Shown in pieces: positions 53,693-64,000 of a stretch of DNA of 64,000 nucleotides. Made by a program: the position numbers and the translations under genes. The notes under the pieces are model-generated. The model was not told the DNA's origin, did not search any database, and saw only the letters and a list, made by a program, of their open reading frames with translations. The stretch comes from Rhodeus uyekii (taxonomy: Eukaryota > Chordata > Actinopteri > Cypriniformes > Acheilognathidae). Location of the stretch: contig JAWRVZ010000323.1 of assembly GCA_037043235.1 (NCBI GenBank), forward strand, positions 372,001 to 436,000, written 5' to 3'. Within the stretch, counting starts at the first letter, position 1. Each line of letters opens with the position of its first letter.

Positions 53693-54895
53693 AGTCAAGT
53701 CAAGTCAAGTCACCTTTATTTATATAGCGCTTTTTACAATGTAGATTGTTTCAAAGCAGCTTTACAGGAAAAACAATATAAACAAAGTTTGTTTGGCTGA
53801 ACAGAAGCCCCAAAAGAGCAGGTGAATCAATACAATTGATGAATTTTAAGTGTTAAGTTTCCCCAACTGAGCAAGCCATAGGCGACAGCGGCAAGGAACC
53901 AAAACTCCGGCAGGTGATGTAACGAATGAAGAATAGAATGGAGAAAAAACCTTGGGAGAAACCAGGCTCAGTCGGGGGACCAGTTCTCCTTTGGCCAACA
54001 GCCAAATAGTGCATGATTATTATACAACAATTCAAGTCCAATATGAAGTCCAATTTGGTCCGGTTAGAGATGGGTTCATGATCGTCACAGGGGAGGGTCT
54101 AGTAGAGTCACGATCTCCGCAGACACTTCAGGGCAGTGCTGTGCTCGTGTCCAGGTCCTTCATCTGATCTGGATACGGCCCGGATCCAGCTGACCACGGT
54201 AACCTCGGAATAAACAGAGACCAATATCAGCGTAGATGCCATTCTTCTTCTGATGTATCGAGTACATCAGGTGTTATGGGAATGTTCCCGGTTCCGGCTT
54301 ATCTAAATTATGCAGCCTAACAATAATTTTACATGATTTGGATTAAAAATGTATGTATAATGTGTTATGTGTATGCCAGATTGAAGAGATGTGTTTTTAG
54401 TCTACATTTAAACTGACAGAGTGTGTCTGCTTCCCGAACTGTAATAGGAAGACTGTTCCAGAGTTTAGGAGCTAAATAGGAAAAGGATCGACTGTCAGCA
54501 GTTGACTTTGATATTCTAGGTATTATAAGCTGGTCAGTATTTTGGGATCGCAATAGACGTGAAGGACTATAATGTGTTAAGAGATCGCTCAAGTACTGTG
54601 GAGCTAAACCATTTAATGCTTTGTAAGTAATTAGCAAGATTTTAAAATGTATTCAGTGTTTAATAGGAAGCCAGTGCAGGTTTGACAGAACTGGGCTAAT
54701 ATGCTCATACTTCCTGGTTCTAGTAAGAACTCGAGCTGCTGCATTTTGGACCAGCTGGAATTTGTTTATTAAGCATGCAGGGCAACCACCTAGTAAAGCA
54801 TTACAATAATCTAGCCTTGAACTCATGAACGCATGAACTAACTTTTCCGCATTTGTCTTAGATAGCATAAGCATAGCATAGCATAGAAGGGGATA
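53693..54895 (-). mobile_element. L2-like LINE, 5'-truncated, minus strand
   Basis: The 3' end is on the left: a (TTGAC)n tail on the minus strand at 53692-53712, followed by the GCTATATAAATAAAGGTGAC tail. Coding remnants are at 54365-54880. It was inserted beside or into DIRS copy H. The same tail occurs alone at 13050-13110. Confidence 0.85.
54365..54880 (-). pseudogene. L2-like LINE reverse transcriptase C-terminal part
   Basis: The minus-strand frame from about 54880 reads TNAEKLVHAFMSSRLDYCNA and LVQNAAARVLTRTRKYEHIS with PVLSNLHWLPI, the thumb-side region of L2/Maui-type RT. After a frame change at about 54645 it continues ITYKALNGLAPQYLSDLLTH and LAPKLWNSLPITVREADTL to a stop at 54365. 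The catalytic FADD part is missing through 5' truncation. Confidence 0.88.
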
Positions 54896-54899
54896 ACTA

Positions 54900-57280
54900 A
54901 GGGGAAAATTAATCCTGCAGGAGTTCCAGTACTGTACCAACCATAAAGGAATTAGAGAGGCTTTGCAAATTTTTACAGACGGTTCATCAGAAACTTCAGT
55001 TCAGTTGCACCACCCCTCACAGCCATGACCAAGGGAGGTCTCCCCAATCTCCGCTTGGGCACCGACGCTGTCCAAGCATTTAAGGAACTGAAGAGGCGAT
55101 TCACATCTGCTCCCATCCTGCATCATCCTGACCCCAATTTACCATTCGTGGTAGAAGTTGACGCATCCAATACTGGTATCGGAGCCATCCTGTCCCAACG
55201 GCAAGGTACCCCGCCCAAACTCTTTCCCTGTGCTTACCACTCTAGGAAACTTTCACCCGCCGAACAAAATTACGACGTGGGCAACCGTGAACTACTAGCC
55301 ATGAAGGCAGCATTTGAAGAATGGCGACATTGGTTGGAGGGGGCGAGACACCCATTCCTAGTACTAACCGATCACCGCAACTTTGAATACCTGCGATCAG
55401 CCGAAAGACTCAACCCACGGCAGGCCAGATGGGCACTATTCTTCACTCGGTTTGATTTCACCATTACATACATCCCAGGCTCAAAGAACACCAAGGCAGA
55501 CGCACTCTCAAGACAGTATGATCTCCCTTCTCTGAATCCTCACCAAGACCCCATCATTCCACCCTCCCTTGTTCTGGCACCAGTTCAGTGGGACATAATG
55601 ACCGAGATCACGCAAGCACACGCACAAGACAGCAGAATTTCCAACCGGTCAAACATTTGTTCCCCCACGACTCAGAGAAAAGGTCATTCGTTGGGTACAT
55701 TCGTCTACCAGCTCAGGTCATCCAGGGATCGCTACCACCACACAGCTGATACAGAACCGATTCTGGTGGGAAACTCTGCAGATAGACACCAACAACTTTG
55801 TTAATGCTTGTCATACATGTGCAGCCGCAAAAAAACCCCGACAACCACCAGCAGATTTACTACAACCACTACCCATCCCACAACGACCGTGGTCGCACAT
55901 AGCCATTGACTTCATCACCGACCTACCAGCCTCTCAAGGTAACACCACCATCATTACGGTGATCGATCGATTTTCCAAAGCCTGTCGATTAATACCTCTG
56001 CCTAAGCTCCCCTCAGCCCTTGAAACTGCTGAACATCTATTCCACTTCGTATTCCGCTACTATGGGCTCCCTGAGGATATTGTCTCAGACCAAGGCCCAC
56101 AATTCACATCCAGGGTGTGGGCTGCCTTCTTCCGACTATTGAACGTAAATGTAAGCCTCACATCAGGATATCATCCCCAGTCCAATGGACAAACCAAACA
56201 TCTGAACCAAGAGATCACCAAATTTCTTCGTATGTACTGTCAACAGAACCAAGATGACTGGAGTCGATTCCTTCCCTGGGCCGACTACGCACAGAATTCT
56301 ATCATCAAACCAGCCACTAAGCTCACACCCTTTCAATGTGTCCTGGGATTCCAACCCTCACTATTCCCATGGTCTGGTGAGCCGTCCGAGGTTCCAGACA
56401 TCAATGACTGGTTCCAGCGGAGTGAGGCGGTATGGAATCAAGCACATGTCCACCTTCAGCAAGCAGTAAACCGAACCAAGGAACAAGCTGACCGTCACCG
56501 ACGTCCCCATCGGAGTTACATACCAGGATAGTGGGTGTGGCTATCAACCAGGGATCTACGTCTACGTTTGCCGTGCAAGAAACTTAGTCCCAGGTATGTG
56601 GGTCCATTCAAAATTTCCAAGCAAATTAACCATGTGTCTTTCCGTCTGGAACTTCCTGCCAATTTCCGCATATCTCCTACTTTCCATGTATCTCTATTGA
56701 AGAGTCACACATTTTTGTCACAAATGCTGACGAGGTTCCCACCAATGGCCACCGGAGGTCTCACTCTCCAGAGTACTAGGGTTTATCGGACTACAATTCC
56801 CAAGCATCCACTCTCCTGGACTAATCACTTCACACCTGCTCTTTTATCACTGTCTATTTAAACCCTGGTTATTCAGCATCTCACTGCGAAGTTTTGTTTG
56901 CCCCAGCTATATCTCTGAGCGTTATTTACCCTGTTATCGCTTGCCTGTGTACTGACTCTGCCTTGTTCCATGTTCCATGTTCCATGTTCCTGACTCTACT
57001 GATATGGATTCTGGACTTTGATTGTTTGCTGCCTACCCTGAGCTACTGCCTGTTTTGACCACTCTCTCTGCCTTGCCTCTGACATTATTGTTCTGCCTGG
57101 TGATCCGACCTGAGCTTGTTTGTACCATGTCTCTGTCTGTCTCTGTTAAACTGCAGATGGATCTTAACCAGTCCTCGTTACACCATGTAAAACCATCAGT
57201 CATGTTCCCACATCAATTAACACCCTCTGTCTCCACCTGCCACAGTAGCCATGCCCTAAACAGCAGTATAGGTTGAGCTG
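54900..57280 (+). mobile_element. Ty3/Gypsy fragment with 3' flanking or LTR sequence
   Basis: The fragment begins in the RT connection segment and continues through RNase H, integrase and the GPY-type domain to about 56700. Here RT precedes integrase, the usual Ty3/Gypsy order, unlike the element at 40155. The following 56750-57280 has the pyrimidine-rich wording of fish Gypsy 3' ends (GGACTACAATTCCCAAGCATC, then CTGCCTGTTTTGACC). A second LTR was not found, so the element is 5'-truncated. Confidence 0.8.
54915..56700 (+). pseudogene. Gypsy RNase H and integrase (frameshifted)
   Basis: TIKELERL and GFANFYRRFIRNFSS mark the end of RT in two frames. In the frame 55025-55804 RNase H shows VEVDAS, NRELLAMKAAFEEW and LTDHRNFEYL with Asp, Glu and Asp. 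The integrase zinc domain is present in shifted frames (GHPGIA-like and NACHTCAAAK). The core has AIDFITDLPA (first Asp), VSDQGPQF (second Asp) and NGQTKHLNQ, where Lys stands in place of the catalytic Glu. The 56535-56861 frame carries SPRYVGPFKISKQINHVSFR and FHVSLLK. A chromodomain that usually follows in related fish elements is not seen. Confidence 0.85.
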
Positions 57281-57693
57281 GACATAGGTTGACCGAACTG
57301 AGTGGACTGTTCTCAATGTTTTGATGATGGTGGTGGTGGGGGACGGGGTTAATTTGTTCTAGGGGGCTCGCACACTAGTTGCCATTCTGGAATGGCATAC
57401 TAGTTGTAGTCAATGAACAATAAACTGTATCAAGAGAAAGTTTATTTAAATAAAAAAGGTCTTCACAGGTTCATTTGTATCCCAAGGTTCATAAAAACCC
57501 AATGTCTAACCCAAGACTTGAGCAAGTTTGGGTCCATGACTTTGACGAGTGCCTCAGTCTATATTAGTAGCTTTCAGTTTTGGGTAGTTTAAAAATAAAT
57601 GTGCTTTTACCGAAGAGACCCAAGGAAACCCAAATTATTTTAAAGTATGGCAATTTTCCACTATTTTTTTCAGGTGTTTAGCAAAATTGTATT
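57281..57693. other. Spacer, nothing recognised
   Basis: No gene, repeat end or RNA was recognised in this AT-rich stretch. Confidence 0.5.
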
Positions 57694-58020
57694 TGTTACG
57701 GGACGAGCGCGTGCTGGTTGTGCGATGGGGAGAACAAAGGAGGATCCAGAAATACAATGAACATGGGTTTATTCCCGTAACACAGGAGCACAGGCAGATA
57801 CATCCACACAACACTGACATGGGGTAACAATATACAATACCCAACAAATGACAGGGAGAACACGAGAGGGCTTTATACAAGACATGATTGGAAACAGCTG
57901 ACAAGACTAACACGATGGATAATTAACACAGGTGAAACCAAAACACAGAATGACACTGACATAACCCGGAACTGAAACTGATGAACATAAAAGGCAAAAT
58001 AAGAGTCCAGAACGTGGACA
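57694..58020 (-). mobile_element. Solo LTR, 327 bp
   Basis: On the minus strand it starts TGTCCACGTTCTGGACTC and ends CCCGTAACA. It is flanked by the perfect 5-bp duplication GTATT (57689-57693 and 58021-58025). The same GTATT follows a second GTGACA at 58056, so the end could be there instead. No interior domain exists. Confidence 0.7.
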
Positions 58021-58538
58021 GTATTATTTAAGGTATTAGTATTATTAAACTGTGACAGTATTATTTAAAACAAATTATTGTCAGATAATTCTATTACAGT
58101 GTTACTATCCCCCTTCTTCCCATTCAGTATGTGGTTCTATGTGTAAATTACCAAACCTTCCAAGAGACTAGTGCATGCAGCAGTGGCATGTGCTCGACAT
58201 AATGCTTTGCAGTACCCGAACATTTGGGAAGATGAGTGTGGGGATTTTATTCATAATATTAACATTGATATAAATGTCCATTGATATAAATTTTGAGGTA
58301 AATGGAAAACTTTTTATCTACTTGGAGGGGCTTACAGTTTACAGGGGCTTACTTGGAGGGGGGAATACAGTTGAACATACACAAAGTTGGCCATGGACTA
58401 CATTATCTGAAAACATGGGTTAAAACATAGCTAGTGTAAACATTAAGAAGAAGGATCAGAAATTGAATTTATTCAACAAATAAAGCAGGAAGACTAAAAT
58501 CAAGACCTTAAAATCAACACCTGCTGTGGTATTACTTA
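58021..58538. other. Spacer, nothing recognised
   Basis: AT-rich sequence with a small direct repeat of GGGGCTTAC near 58327-58355. No gene was seen. Confidence 0.45.
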
Positions 58539-59021
58539 GGCTGCATTCGGACTGCAGGCAAATCTTTTTCTCAAATCTATTCAGGCAGATATTCCACAAT
58601 ATTAATTGAAAGTGATCAAATAAGATCCAGTTTCCAGACATAACTAACCTATCAAACAGATTACTTTTGTAACAAGGTAGATGTACCACTTGTGTGACAA
58701 GGCTTTCAAAATGGAGGTGTATAATCCTGCTCTCCATATAAGCTCCACACGAAAAATTTAGCAATGGAAGAGACTGGTCTACATGAATATATGTAAGAAT
58801 GATTCAATACTTGATATTTTGATATTTCACTGTGTTGCGTTAGGAGAGATGCAAAAGATCATTTGAAATCTGATTTGAGCATCCAGACTAAGATGCATCT
58901 GTAAAAATCGGAATCGCATTTTAAACTACTTCGTTTTTAGCTGTCCAGACTTCCAAAAACCCATGTGGATAAAATCTGGATATGTAATAAATCTGAATTT
59001 TTCTGGAAGTCTGAACATAGC
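58539..59021. mobile_element. Possible hAT-like MITE, 483 bp
   Basis: The ends GGCTGCATTCGGACT and, inverted, AGCTATGTTCAGACT are related. Flanks ATTACTTA and TTTACTTG agree in six of eight bases. The interior has repeated TCCAGACT and AAATCTG-like words. No coding sequence. Confidence 0.45.
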
Positions 59022-61870
59022 TTTACTTGTCATCTCTGATTTTGTTCTGTCATCCTCGGTTGAAATAGCCCTCATATGCCAGCAAGTCTGTAGGCTGTGG
59101 AGATATTGCTGCTTTTTGCATTCAGGTCCAGTTCTGTTGGCTCAGATGTGGGTCTAATTTATCAGGTTTTTCTCAGGGCAAGTTTTTCTTTAAAAAAATG
59201 AATCTATGCATGTTGGGTTTGGGTAAGAAGTATTGGGGTCATTTTGGGTCAGCTGTAGATTTTAAGACCGTGCAATTAATCTACAATGCCAAACTCACTT
59301 AACTCACCTTAAAATTCCTGATGTAGGCGTATTCAATTGCTTATATCTTTTTTAGGTTGCCAGGTAGTTATTGCAAGGATTAATAGACATTAGTAAAAGG
59401 AAATTATTTTATTATTTTATTTTCTATGTCTACAGATTGACAAAGTTTCTATTTATTTCCCTTAACACATTGCTAAATGTGTATCTGGGGGGTGGGGGAT
59501 GTTGGGGCTTAGGGTGACATCTTCTCCCATCTTCAATCTTGTCCTCTAATTGTTTTTTCAAAATTCTGTTCTTCCTCTTCAGCAAGGCCACATCCATTCA
59601 TTGCACAAAATTGTATTTTAATAGAATCTCTTAAAACAATTAATTACTAGCTCCTCATTCCCTCACTACTCCCCTTTTTCTACCCTACCTCTGTAGGGAG
59701 GAGATGTAAGCGGCGATAAAAAGGCGTTTATTGGCAGGCCTGTTGGTTATTAACATGTAAATTAAATCATCACAGCTGTTCTGTTTTCAATCAAGGCAGG
59801 CAGAAGGGAAAGTGGAAGCCATGCGATGTACCCCAGCTCTCTGATTTTATTCTGCTCACCTTCATTAGAGTATGAGCAGCCTCCACTAAACCCCCCATAT
59901 ACATATATTTCTACAGTGTACTCATTAATTTTAACTTATTCTTGTATTCCAGAACAAATGTTTGTGAATAATTTGAAATTAAATATAATTATTTCTGAGA
60001 GAATAACATATACTGAGGTTCATAAGTCAACATTACAAATCTGTAATTCAGAATGCCTGAAAATAAACAGTTTAAGGATCATCAAACATTTTAAACGGAA
60101 ATTACATGACAAAAAATATTTTATTTTAAGATACGGTAGCATTGCAAGGTCACTAATTAGGTAAGCAAATTTGTGTTTTGACATTACCTTCATACAAATA
60201 ATTGTAATGTATCTTTTCATATAACATGGTAGACCTAAGCAAAGTCCTTTTATTGTTTTATTTTTTAAATGAGGAATTTATATATTTAAAACTGTCATTT
60301 CTCAAAAATTCTCTCTCTCACTCTCTCTTTGTATGTGTGTGTGATACCAGTAAACCTTACATTGTGGAAAACCCAATATGTTCGCTTTGTGTGTTATTTT
60401 TAAGGGTGAACTTTGGGGGTCCTGTACACTTGCATTCTGTGGACTCTCAATATTGTATTAATTTTTCTAAATATTTGTTCATCTGAAGACAGAAAGTACA
60501 TCTGGCTAGATGACGTGAGGTTGAATGAATTACAGAATTTTCATTGCTGTTTGGTATCCCTCTAACGTTCATCATATTATCTGTATGAACCAAGTTTTGA
60601 ATTACATCTTTAAATGAAATTAAATTACATTTCAAAAATGACCATTCAGTCATTAAATTAATATGCACACATATACAATGGGCCCATGCACTTAAACTCA
60701 AACAAATCAGCTTTCCTTAGACCTTTTATTTTAAATTTTTCTAATTCTAGTCTCAAGGACATTTTTCATGGCTATGGGAAGTCCATTCCCATCATGTTCA
60801 CACAAGTGTTGTAGAAGTATAACCATCAGCGTACTTCATCATATTACCATATGAACATGCGATTTTTGGGGCCACTGTAGAATATACTAAAGCAATAAGC
60901 CCTGTGAAGTCGTAATTAATAGTGAATTTAGAACACAAAAATATAATGCTGTTGATAATTTGTTGTATTCTTCCACCAAGAAATGTAATTCTTTAGAAGT
61001 GGAAAGTTGCCAAGCAACACACAGACACAGTGTAATTTACAACTGCTTAGAATGTGCCTCAACCAATAATAATCAAGGACTGGAACTATCTGTTTTATAA
61101 TTGTTAGTTGTTAGTGAGTCAAAAGATCTCTACATCTCTTCGATTAGACAAACAAAGAGACAACAGGACACACACGCTAGACATGTGATCCTTTGTATTC
61201 AATAGTATACACAGCTTATGTGTGTGTTTGGTGGAAGAGTAAGAAAACAATTCTTAAAAGTGCTAACCAAAAACATGAGACTACAACATGTTTACGTTTT
61301 TGTAGAAAATTTGGAGGTTGTCCCACTTTCTCTGGCTTACACATTTCAGAATAGTGATCATTTGGTTGACCTTACAGATTTTGTGAAAAATTCCCTCTTG
61401 TTCTGTCTTTTTCAAATCACAGGCACATATGCAGGGACATCAGTTTTTCTTCTCGGGACCTTCAATATCAGCTGGGAACCCAACCCCCATTCCACTGCAC
61501 TCACGATACAAACAGAATGTCTGCACATGTGGCAACTATTAGACAACTCTTAAAGCGTAACATTATACCACTAATAGCAGTCATGCATTCAATTTTAATC
61601 ACTTAAAGCCTAAATGTTAAAGAGCCATTGGCCATTTTCTGAACTGCAAAGGCCATTCATATCATTGTTCTCAGTAAAAACAAGAGTAAGGGCCGGTTCA
61701 CACAGAACACAATTTCATGGGTAAAAATTTGAGAGACTGGTTAATGTAACGAAAAAAGCAAAGTCTGGAGACTCATTTGTTAAAAAGTTTATAAAATAGT
61801 GCCACATTTTTAGAATCCAGAGATGCTGCAAAAGACACGAGACAGAAGAACAACAGTCAAAAATGGTCGT
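59022..61870. other. Spacer with a candidate conserved block
   Basis: No gene is recognised. The block at about 59640-59830 has balanced composition and homeodomain-type motifs (see findings). The remainder is AT-rich. Confidence 0.4.
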
Positions 61871-62330
61871 TGTAACAAATCATCACTCAGGCTGGGACCC
61901 ATTTGCATGCTTTTAATAATAATCAAGGGTAGTCGTACAGGCAAGGTAAAACAGGGGCAAACAGGACTGGCAGGGACAGGCAGAATCATGGACAAGGAAA
62001 GAGACAGATAGGTTAGGACAGGCCACAGATCATAATTCCAGGCAAGGGTCAAAGGCAGGCAGAAAGGATCAGTAACAGGTTGTAGCAGGGTCAGTAATTG
62101 GGAATCAGACGGAGATATAAATGCTCAGAAATGTTTACCAAGGCAGAACAAGACTTTGCGATGAGAGGGTGCATGATTGCATCTTTTAAAGTCTGGTTGA
62201 TGGGTATCAGCTGAGGTGGTGATTAATTCAAGGTATGGGAAATCTAGTGTGTGTGTGTGTGTGTTAGTATTCTGGTGATGGCTCCCTCTGATGGCCAGAG
62301 GAGGGAACCACGGAGTTCGTCTCTGTGACA
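61871..62330 (-). mobile_element. Probable solo LTR, 460 bp
   Basis: On the minus strand it starts TGTCACAGAGACGAACTCC and ends TTGTTACA. Flanks GTCGT and GTCAT differ at one position. A (GT)n tract lies at about 62248-62263. The wording resembles fish Gypsy LTRs. Confidence 0.55.
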
Positions 62331-62341
62331 GTCATCTAGAA

Positions 62342-62470
62342 CAGTGGTCCCCAACCCCCGGGCCGCGGACCAGTACCGGATCAATTGGTACCGGTCCACG
62401 GATCAAATGGTACCGGTCCTCAGATCAATTGGTACCGGTCCGCGGATCAAATGGTATCGGGCCACCCAAG
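62342..62470 (+). mobile_element. hAT-type terminal fragment with 22-bp tandem units
   Basis: It starts CAGTGGTCCCCAACCCCCGG. From about 62377 to 62465 four units of roughly 22 bases alternate GGATCAATTGGTACCGGTCC and GGATCAAATGGTACCGGTCC. No opposite end was found. Confidence 0.6.
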
Positions 62471-62779
62471 GAACATTAAATTATTTCCATCTCATTTCTG
62501 GGTAGAGTTGAGCTGTTGCAAGCGGCAGCATCGCTCTCCTCCCACCCAAAAGGACGTCAGGACCATCGCTAAATTTTGAATTAAATTTTTGCTTATCTAG
62601 CTTCAAAAATAAAAGATGCAGTGTTATCTATAGAGTGTAGACATTTAAAAAAATATTGATGTTTACATCGCCCGCGTCCTTTCATGTAGTGTTTTGTGTC
62701 GCGTGCAATTTGTTTTCAACAGCCATCTTTGTTTAATGTGAACATGCAGCGATGCACATCCTCATTGACTGCGTGTTAA
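62471..62779. other. Spacer, nothing recognised
   Basis: No motif recognised. Confidence 0.45.
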
Positions 62780-63132
62780 TGTCTTGTCTGTTACTCCGCC
62801 CGTCTTGTTTCATTGTCATTAGTTTCATTTATCCCAGCTGTTTTCCCTCATTAACTTCCCCATGTGCTCCCTTTATAATCCCCTCGTGCTTGCTGTCCTG
62901 TGCTGCTTCATTGTCTTCTGTTGTCTGTCCTGATGTCTAGTTGAGTCCAAGTTATTTTCTAGTTGAGACCTTGTAGTATCCTAGTTGATTTCTAGTGAAT
63001 CCTAGTCTTGTCCTTGTCCGTTTCCCCCCTCTCAGGGTGGCTTTGTTTGAGTCTTGTTTTTGTTTTGTTTTTTGTCAATAAATTATCTTCCCCCTTGCGA
63101 TTGGGTCCTCGCCTCCTTCCCATACCCTGACA
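62780..63132 (+). mobile_element. Possible LTR-type fragment
   Basis: The stretch is pyrimidine-rich, starts TGTCTTGTCTGTTACTCCG, contains an AATAAA signal near 63077 followed by TTATCTTCCCCCTTGCG, and ends CCCTGACA. It resembles the 3' LTR region of fish Gypsy elements. There is no target duplication, so limits are uncertain. Confidence 0.35.
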
Positions 63133-64000
63133 CCTTCCCCCTGCGAATGGGTCCATCCCCCATCTACCAGTCATGACATTGTGTGTTTTTCCCAGTGTCA
63201 TTACCTCACTAGTCTTGTCACCTGTGTCCCATCACCCCTTTTGTCCAATGATGCTAATGTTTGGTCGTGTTGCTCGTGTGTGTCACAGTCTCGTTGTGTA
63301 TTCACTGCTTCATGTTCCACTTCCGGGTCCTGTCCGTGTATCTTCCTGTGTCCTTGTGTCCTATCACCTGTCGGGTTAATCACTTACCTCGTCAAGTCCT
63401 GTCAGGTGTCCCTAATGTGTGTTCTTGTTAAATACTCTTTGATGTCTTTTGGTTTCCGAGTTGATGATTGAACCTGAGTTTGCAAACGTGACGATTCCTT
63501 CGTCTATTTACGCATCGCACCGCACCCTTCACCATAACAGTGTGTTTCACCCTACTTGTATCCCGTTGTACTGTACTATTCCTGTTGAACTTGCTTATCT
63601 CTTTTTGCACAAAGAAGTGCCCTTTTGTTTTTTATTTAAAGTATTTTGAGGAGGCACCAAGGCTTGACCACCTGAATGTCCTTTGTTTTTACCCCTGGAA
63701 CTGTTGTAAAATGTACACCACATTAAAGACCCTTTAATGTGCATTAAAAATCCTCTTTGCGGTATAGGCACAGCAAAAACTGGTTGATTAACACATCATT
63801 GGTTGAGTCAGAAGTTGCACATGTCTGTCTGTTCAACCAAACAGATGTTTTGGAAGCACCAATCAGATGTCTGTCTACAAATGGTTGTATTGTAAAAAGT
63901 TGTATTGTAGACTTTAATGTTAAAAACTACAGACCAAAAAAGTATGAAAAAAGACACATTAACAGAAAGGAAAACAGAGCAGGGATTTACAAGAAGGGGA
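63133..64000. other. Unassigned sequence
   Basis: A second pyrimidine-rich stretch with similar phrasing (CACCTGTGTCCCATCACC, CTTGTGTCCTATCACCTG) runs to about 63700 and may be another LTR-like piece. A palindromic ATTAAAGACCCTTTAATG lies near 63722. Nothing else was recognised to the window end. Confidence 0.35.

Noticed and set aside
1..64000. CRISPR arrays, bacterial operons, riboswitches or prophage genes
   Set aside because: Everything recognisable is eukaryotic repeat sequence; the regular repeats found are short minisatellites with no spacer structure.

Overview
The window looks like a repeat-dense intergenic region of a teleost genome, probably a cyprinid-like fish. The evidence is the combination of DIRS retrotransposons, Tc1, pogo/Tigger and hAT DNA transposons, CR1/L2-type LINEs, tRNA- and 5S-derived SINEs, a Gmr1-like Ty3/Gypsy element and AT-rich spacer. 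No convincing host protein-coding gene, rRNA, tRNA, CRISPR array or operon is present. The long open frames that can be recognised belong to mobile elements, and all but one are broken. Species and family names for elements are my recognition of motifs; no database search was run.

Layout. 122-3746: structurally complete but mutated DIRS element (copy A) with inverted termini and internal complementary region. 3747-7170: AT-rich spacer with a CCHC gag relic and a SINE piece. 7171-9400: DIRS copy B (gag half). 9460-9940: dispersed repeat with (AAT)n. 10652-13010: Tc1-like element with a 1,033-bp TA-flanked MITE inside it. 13011-16615: minus-strand DIRS copy C, itself carrying the same MITE family and a 61-bp LINE tail. 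16844-18912 and 19310-19965: decayed DIRS copies D and E. 21425-31700: DIRS copy F, split by a 5.7-kb CACTA-like transposon (21641-27337) that holds several hAT elements, two of them nested, and later by a 1.3-kb miniature LTR element (30138-31433). 31990-32960: internally deleted Tigger/pogo. 32961-36150: DIRS copy G, split by a hAT element. 36422-37680: spacer with a candidate conserved block. 37835-38703: second Tc1 relic. 39983-45775: 5S-derived SINE split by a very young 5.2-kb Gmr1-like Gypsy element (40155-45395). 45950-48992: long LINE. 48993-52918: spacer. 52919-53070: tRNA-derived SINE. 53193-53692: DIRS copy H. 53693-54895: 5'-truncated L2-like LINE. 54900-57280: Ty3/Gypsy fragment. 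57694-58020 and 61871-62330: solo LTRs. The remainder is spacer with small MITE pieces.

The parts do not form a pathway; they form a stratigraphy. Target-site duplications that can be read directly give relative ages: the Gmr1-like element (5-bp duplication, LTRs differing by one base and one microsatellite indel) and the miniature LTR element (5-bp duplication, about three LTR differences) are recent, whereas DIRS copies D, E, F and H are old. The most informative objects are the internal complementary region of DIRS copy A, the PR-INT-RT domain order and SCAN-like gag of the Gypsy element with its in-frame deletion, the miniature LTR element with a tRNA-Phe primer site, and the four-deep nest at 25993-26755.
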